DNA from: Bacteroidaceae bacterium
GTDB lineage: Bacteria > Bacteroidota > Bacteroidia > Bacteroidales > Bacteroidaceae
DNA length: 6,877 nucleotides
Assembly: GCA_017472905.1 (NCBI GenBank)
Contig: JAFUNW010000316.1
Location: 1 to 6,877 of the forward strand
Direction: 5' to 3'
A program made the translations under genes and the position numbers. The notes beneath the pieces are model-generated. The model saw only the letters and a program-made list of their open reading frames with translations. It was not told where the DNA came from and searched no databases. Positions 6,244-6,877 of the stretch are shown here, piece by piece; positions within the stretch are counted from its first letter, which is position 1, and each line of letters starts with the position of its first letter.

Positions 6244-6337
6244 CGCATAATTCTTTGAATAGACGAAATATTTCAGTAAAAAAAGTCGGAATTTACAGAT
6301 TTTATAACTTTTTTCGTCAAAAACGCCCAAATCTTAT

Positions 6338-6784
6338 TTAATCTTTGGTATTGGAAAATACTTTCTTTAGAACTTCTTGGCTGATATTTAGCTCGTCCAA
6401 ATTGAGCCCGGTTAATGCTTCTTTCATTGTTTGGTTTGCAACGTGCAAAGCTTTTTCTTCTATTTCTCGCCCGAGTCTTGTCAAATGAATTAAATTGGTT
6501 CTTCGGTCTTTTTTACTGGCTATTCTTACGACTAGATTTTCGCGTTCCATGTTATCAATGAGACGTGTCATGCTTGGTTTGTCTTTGAACGTTGCGTTGC
6601 ACAATTCTTGTTGTGACACTCCATCCTTTTTCCAAAGAAAAAGCAATACAGTCCATTGTTCCGGAGTTATGTCCAAATTGCTTTGGCGGAAGTTTCGATG
6701 TAATTTCCGGTTGATTGCAGCAGACACTTTGCCGTTGAGAATCGCAAAGATTAAGCTTAAGTCAAAATTAAATTGTTCAATCAT
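6338..6784 (-). CDS. MarR-family transcriptional regulator
   Basis: A 148-residue protein of usual MarR/SlyA length. N-terminal helices (about 1-40) for dimerisation lead into a winged helix-turn-helix: TPEQWTVLLFLWKKDGVSQQELCNAT (about 40-65), recognition helix KPSMTRLIDNMERENLV (69-85), and the wing with KKDRRTNLIHLT (91-102), whose Asp93, Arg94 and Arg95 match the DxR-type MarR wing signature. C-terminal helices (about 103-145) complete the dimer interface. There is a single Cys62, within the helix-turn-helix and not at the N-terminal position used by OhrR, so a redox role is not supported. The ligand is unknown. The targets are also unknown; MarR proteins commonly regulate themselves and adjacent genes, and the 58-aa membrane gene downstream is a candidate. 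The start gives MIEQFNFDLS, 32 bases after an exact -7 box. No strong terminator follows its stop. Confidence 0.92.
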   Translation of the reverse strand: MIEQFNFDLSLIFAILNGKVSAAINRKLHRNFRQSNLDITPEQWTVLLFLWKKDGVSQQELCNATFKDKPSMTRLIDNMERENLVVRIASKKDRRTNLIHLTRLGREIEEKALHVANQTMKEALTGLNLDELNISQEVLKKVFSNTKD

Positions 6785-6815
6785 TGGTGAAACGAATCTG
6801 TGTATACAAACCTCG

Positions 6816-6823
6816 CAAAGATA
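6816..6823 (-). promoter_or_regulatory. Candidate -7 box of the MarR gene
   Basis: On the minus strand this is TATCTTTG, an exact TAnnTTTG match, 31 bases from the start codon. No clear -33 TTTG is seen. An 8-bp palindrome TGTATACA (6801-6808) falls near the expected transcription start and could be part of an autorepression site, but it does not extend into a convincing longer dyad. Confidence 0.55.
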
Positions 6824-6843
6824 CGAATTTAATTGATACGGCC

Positions 6844-6872
6844 TCCCTTTTTCTTTAAAATATTCCCTTTTT
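6844..6872. repeat. Pair of 9-bp direct repeats TCCCTTTTT at the right edge
   Basis: TCCCTTTTT occurs at 6844-6852 and 6864-6872, exactly 20 bases apart (about two helical turns), upstream of the MarR promoter. It may belong to the control region of a gene beyond the window. It could also be simple-sequence bias. Confidence 0.3.
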
Positions 6873-6877
6873 AAGAA

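Noticed and set aside
6279..6314. AAAAAAGT...ACTTTTTT inverted repeat between the MarR gene and the small membrane gene
   Set aside because: The arms are almost all A-T around a 20-base loop, which makes a poor hairpin and an unlikely terminator.
6495..6836. 113-codon plus-strand frame opposite the MarR gene
   Set aside because: It is a shadow of a well-supported MarR protein and has no family features.

Overview
The window is a chromosomal, housekeeping-type segment from a Bacteroidales gut bacterium, most likely Bacteroides or a close relative. Four things point there. The coding DNA is AT-rich. Genes lack clear Shine-Dalgarno sequences and have A-rich leaders. Several genes are preceded by the Bacteroidetes -7 box TAnnTTTG. 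The two-component pair also matches RprX/RprY of Bacteroides fragilis in length and layout (519 and 233 residues). I see no mobile element, CRISPR array, rRNA or tRNA.

Layout, left to right. (1) Positions 1-936, minus strand: most of hemW, a radical-SAM protein, cut off by the left window edge. (2) Positions 937-1156: a divergent intergenic region with promoter-like boxes in both directions and two different palindromes built on TTTGCA/TGCAAA. (3) Positions 1157-3316, plus strand: a 719-residue EF-G paralogue whose GTPase motifs are altered at key residues. It matches the Bacteroides EF-G2 (fusA2) type and is followed by an intrinsic terminator. (4) Positions 3369-3670: a roughly 300-base leader with two candidate -7 boxes and a nested inverted repeat. 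(5) Positions 3671-5936, plus strand: rprX (sensor histidine kinase) and rprY (OmpR-type response regulator), 4 bases apart, a clear operon. (6) Positions 5954-5993: a perfect 40-base palindromic terminator serving both strands. (7) Positions 6021-6197, minus strand: a 58-residue protein with two membrane helices. (8) Positions 6338-6784, minus strand: a MarR-family regulator. (9) Positions 6785-6877: its promoter region and the start of the next intergenic stretch.

Functional reading. Established knowledge: Bacteroides EF-G2 supports translation without GTP hydrolysis and is reported to be switched on under carbon limitation by the CRP-like regulator Cur; RprXY is an envelope/stress two-component system; HemW is a heme-binding radical-SAM protein. 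Inference: the segment groups stress- and starvation-responsive functions, but only rprX-rprY is clearly one transcription unit. The least described items are the CRP-shaped palindrome before fusA2, the dyad before rprX, and the 58-residue membrane protein. I found no convincing new multi-gene system.
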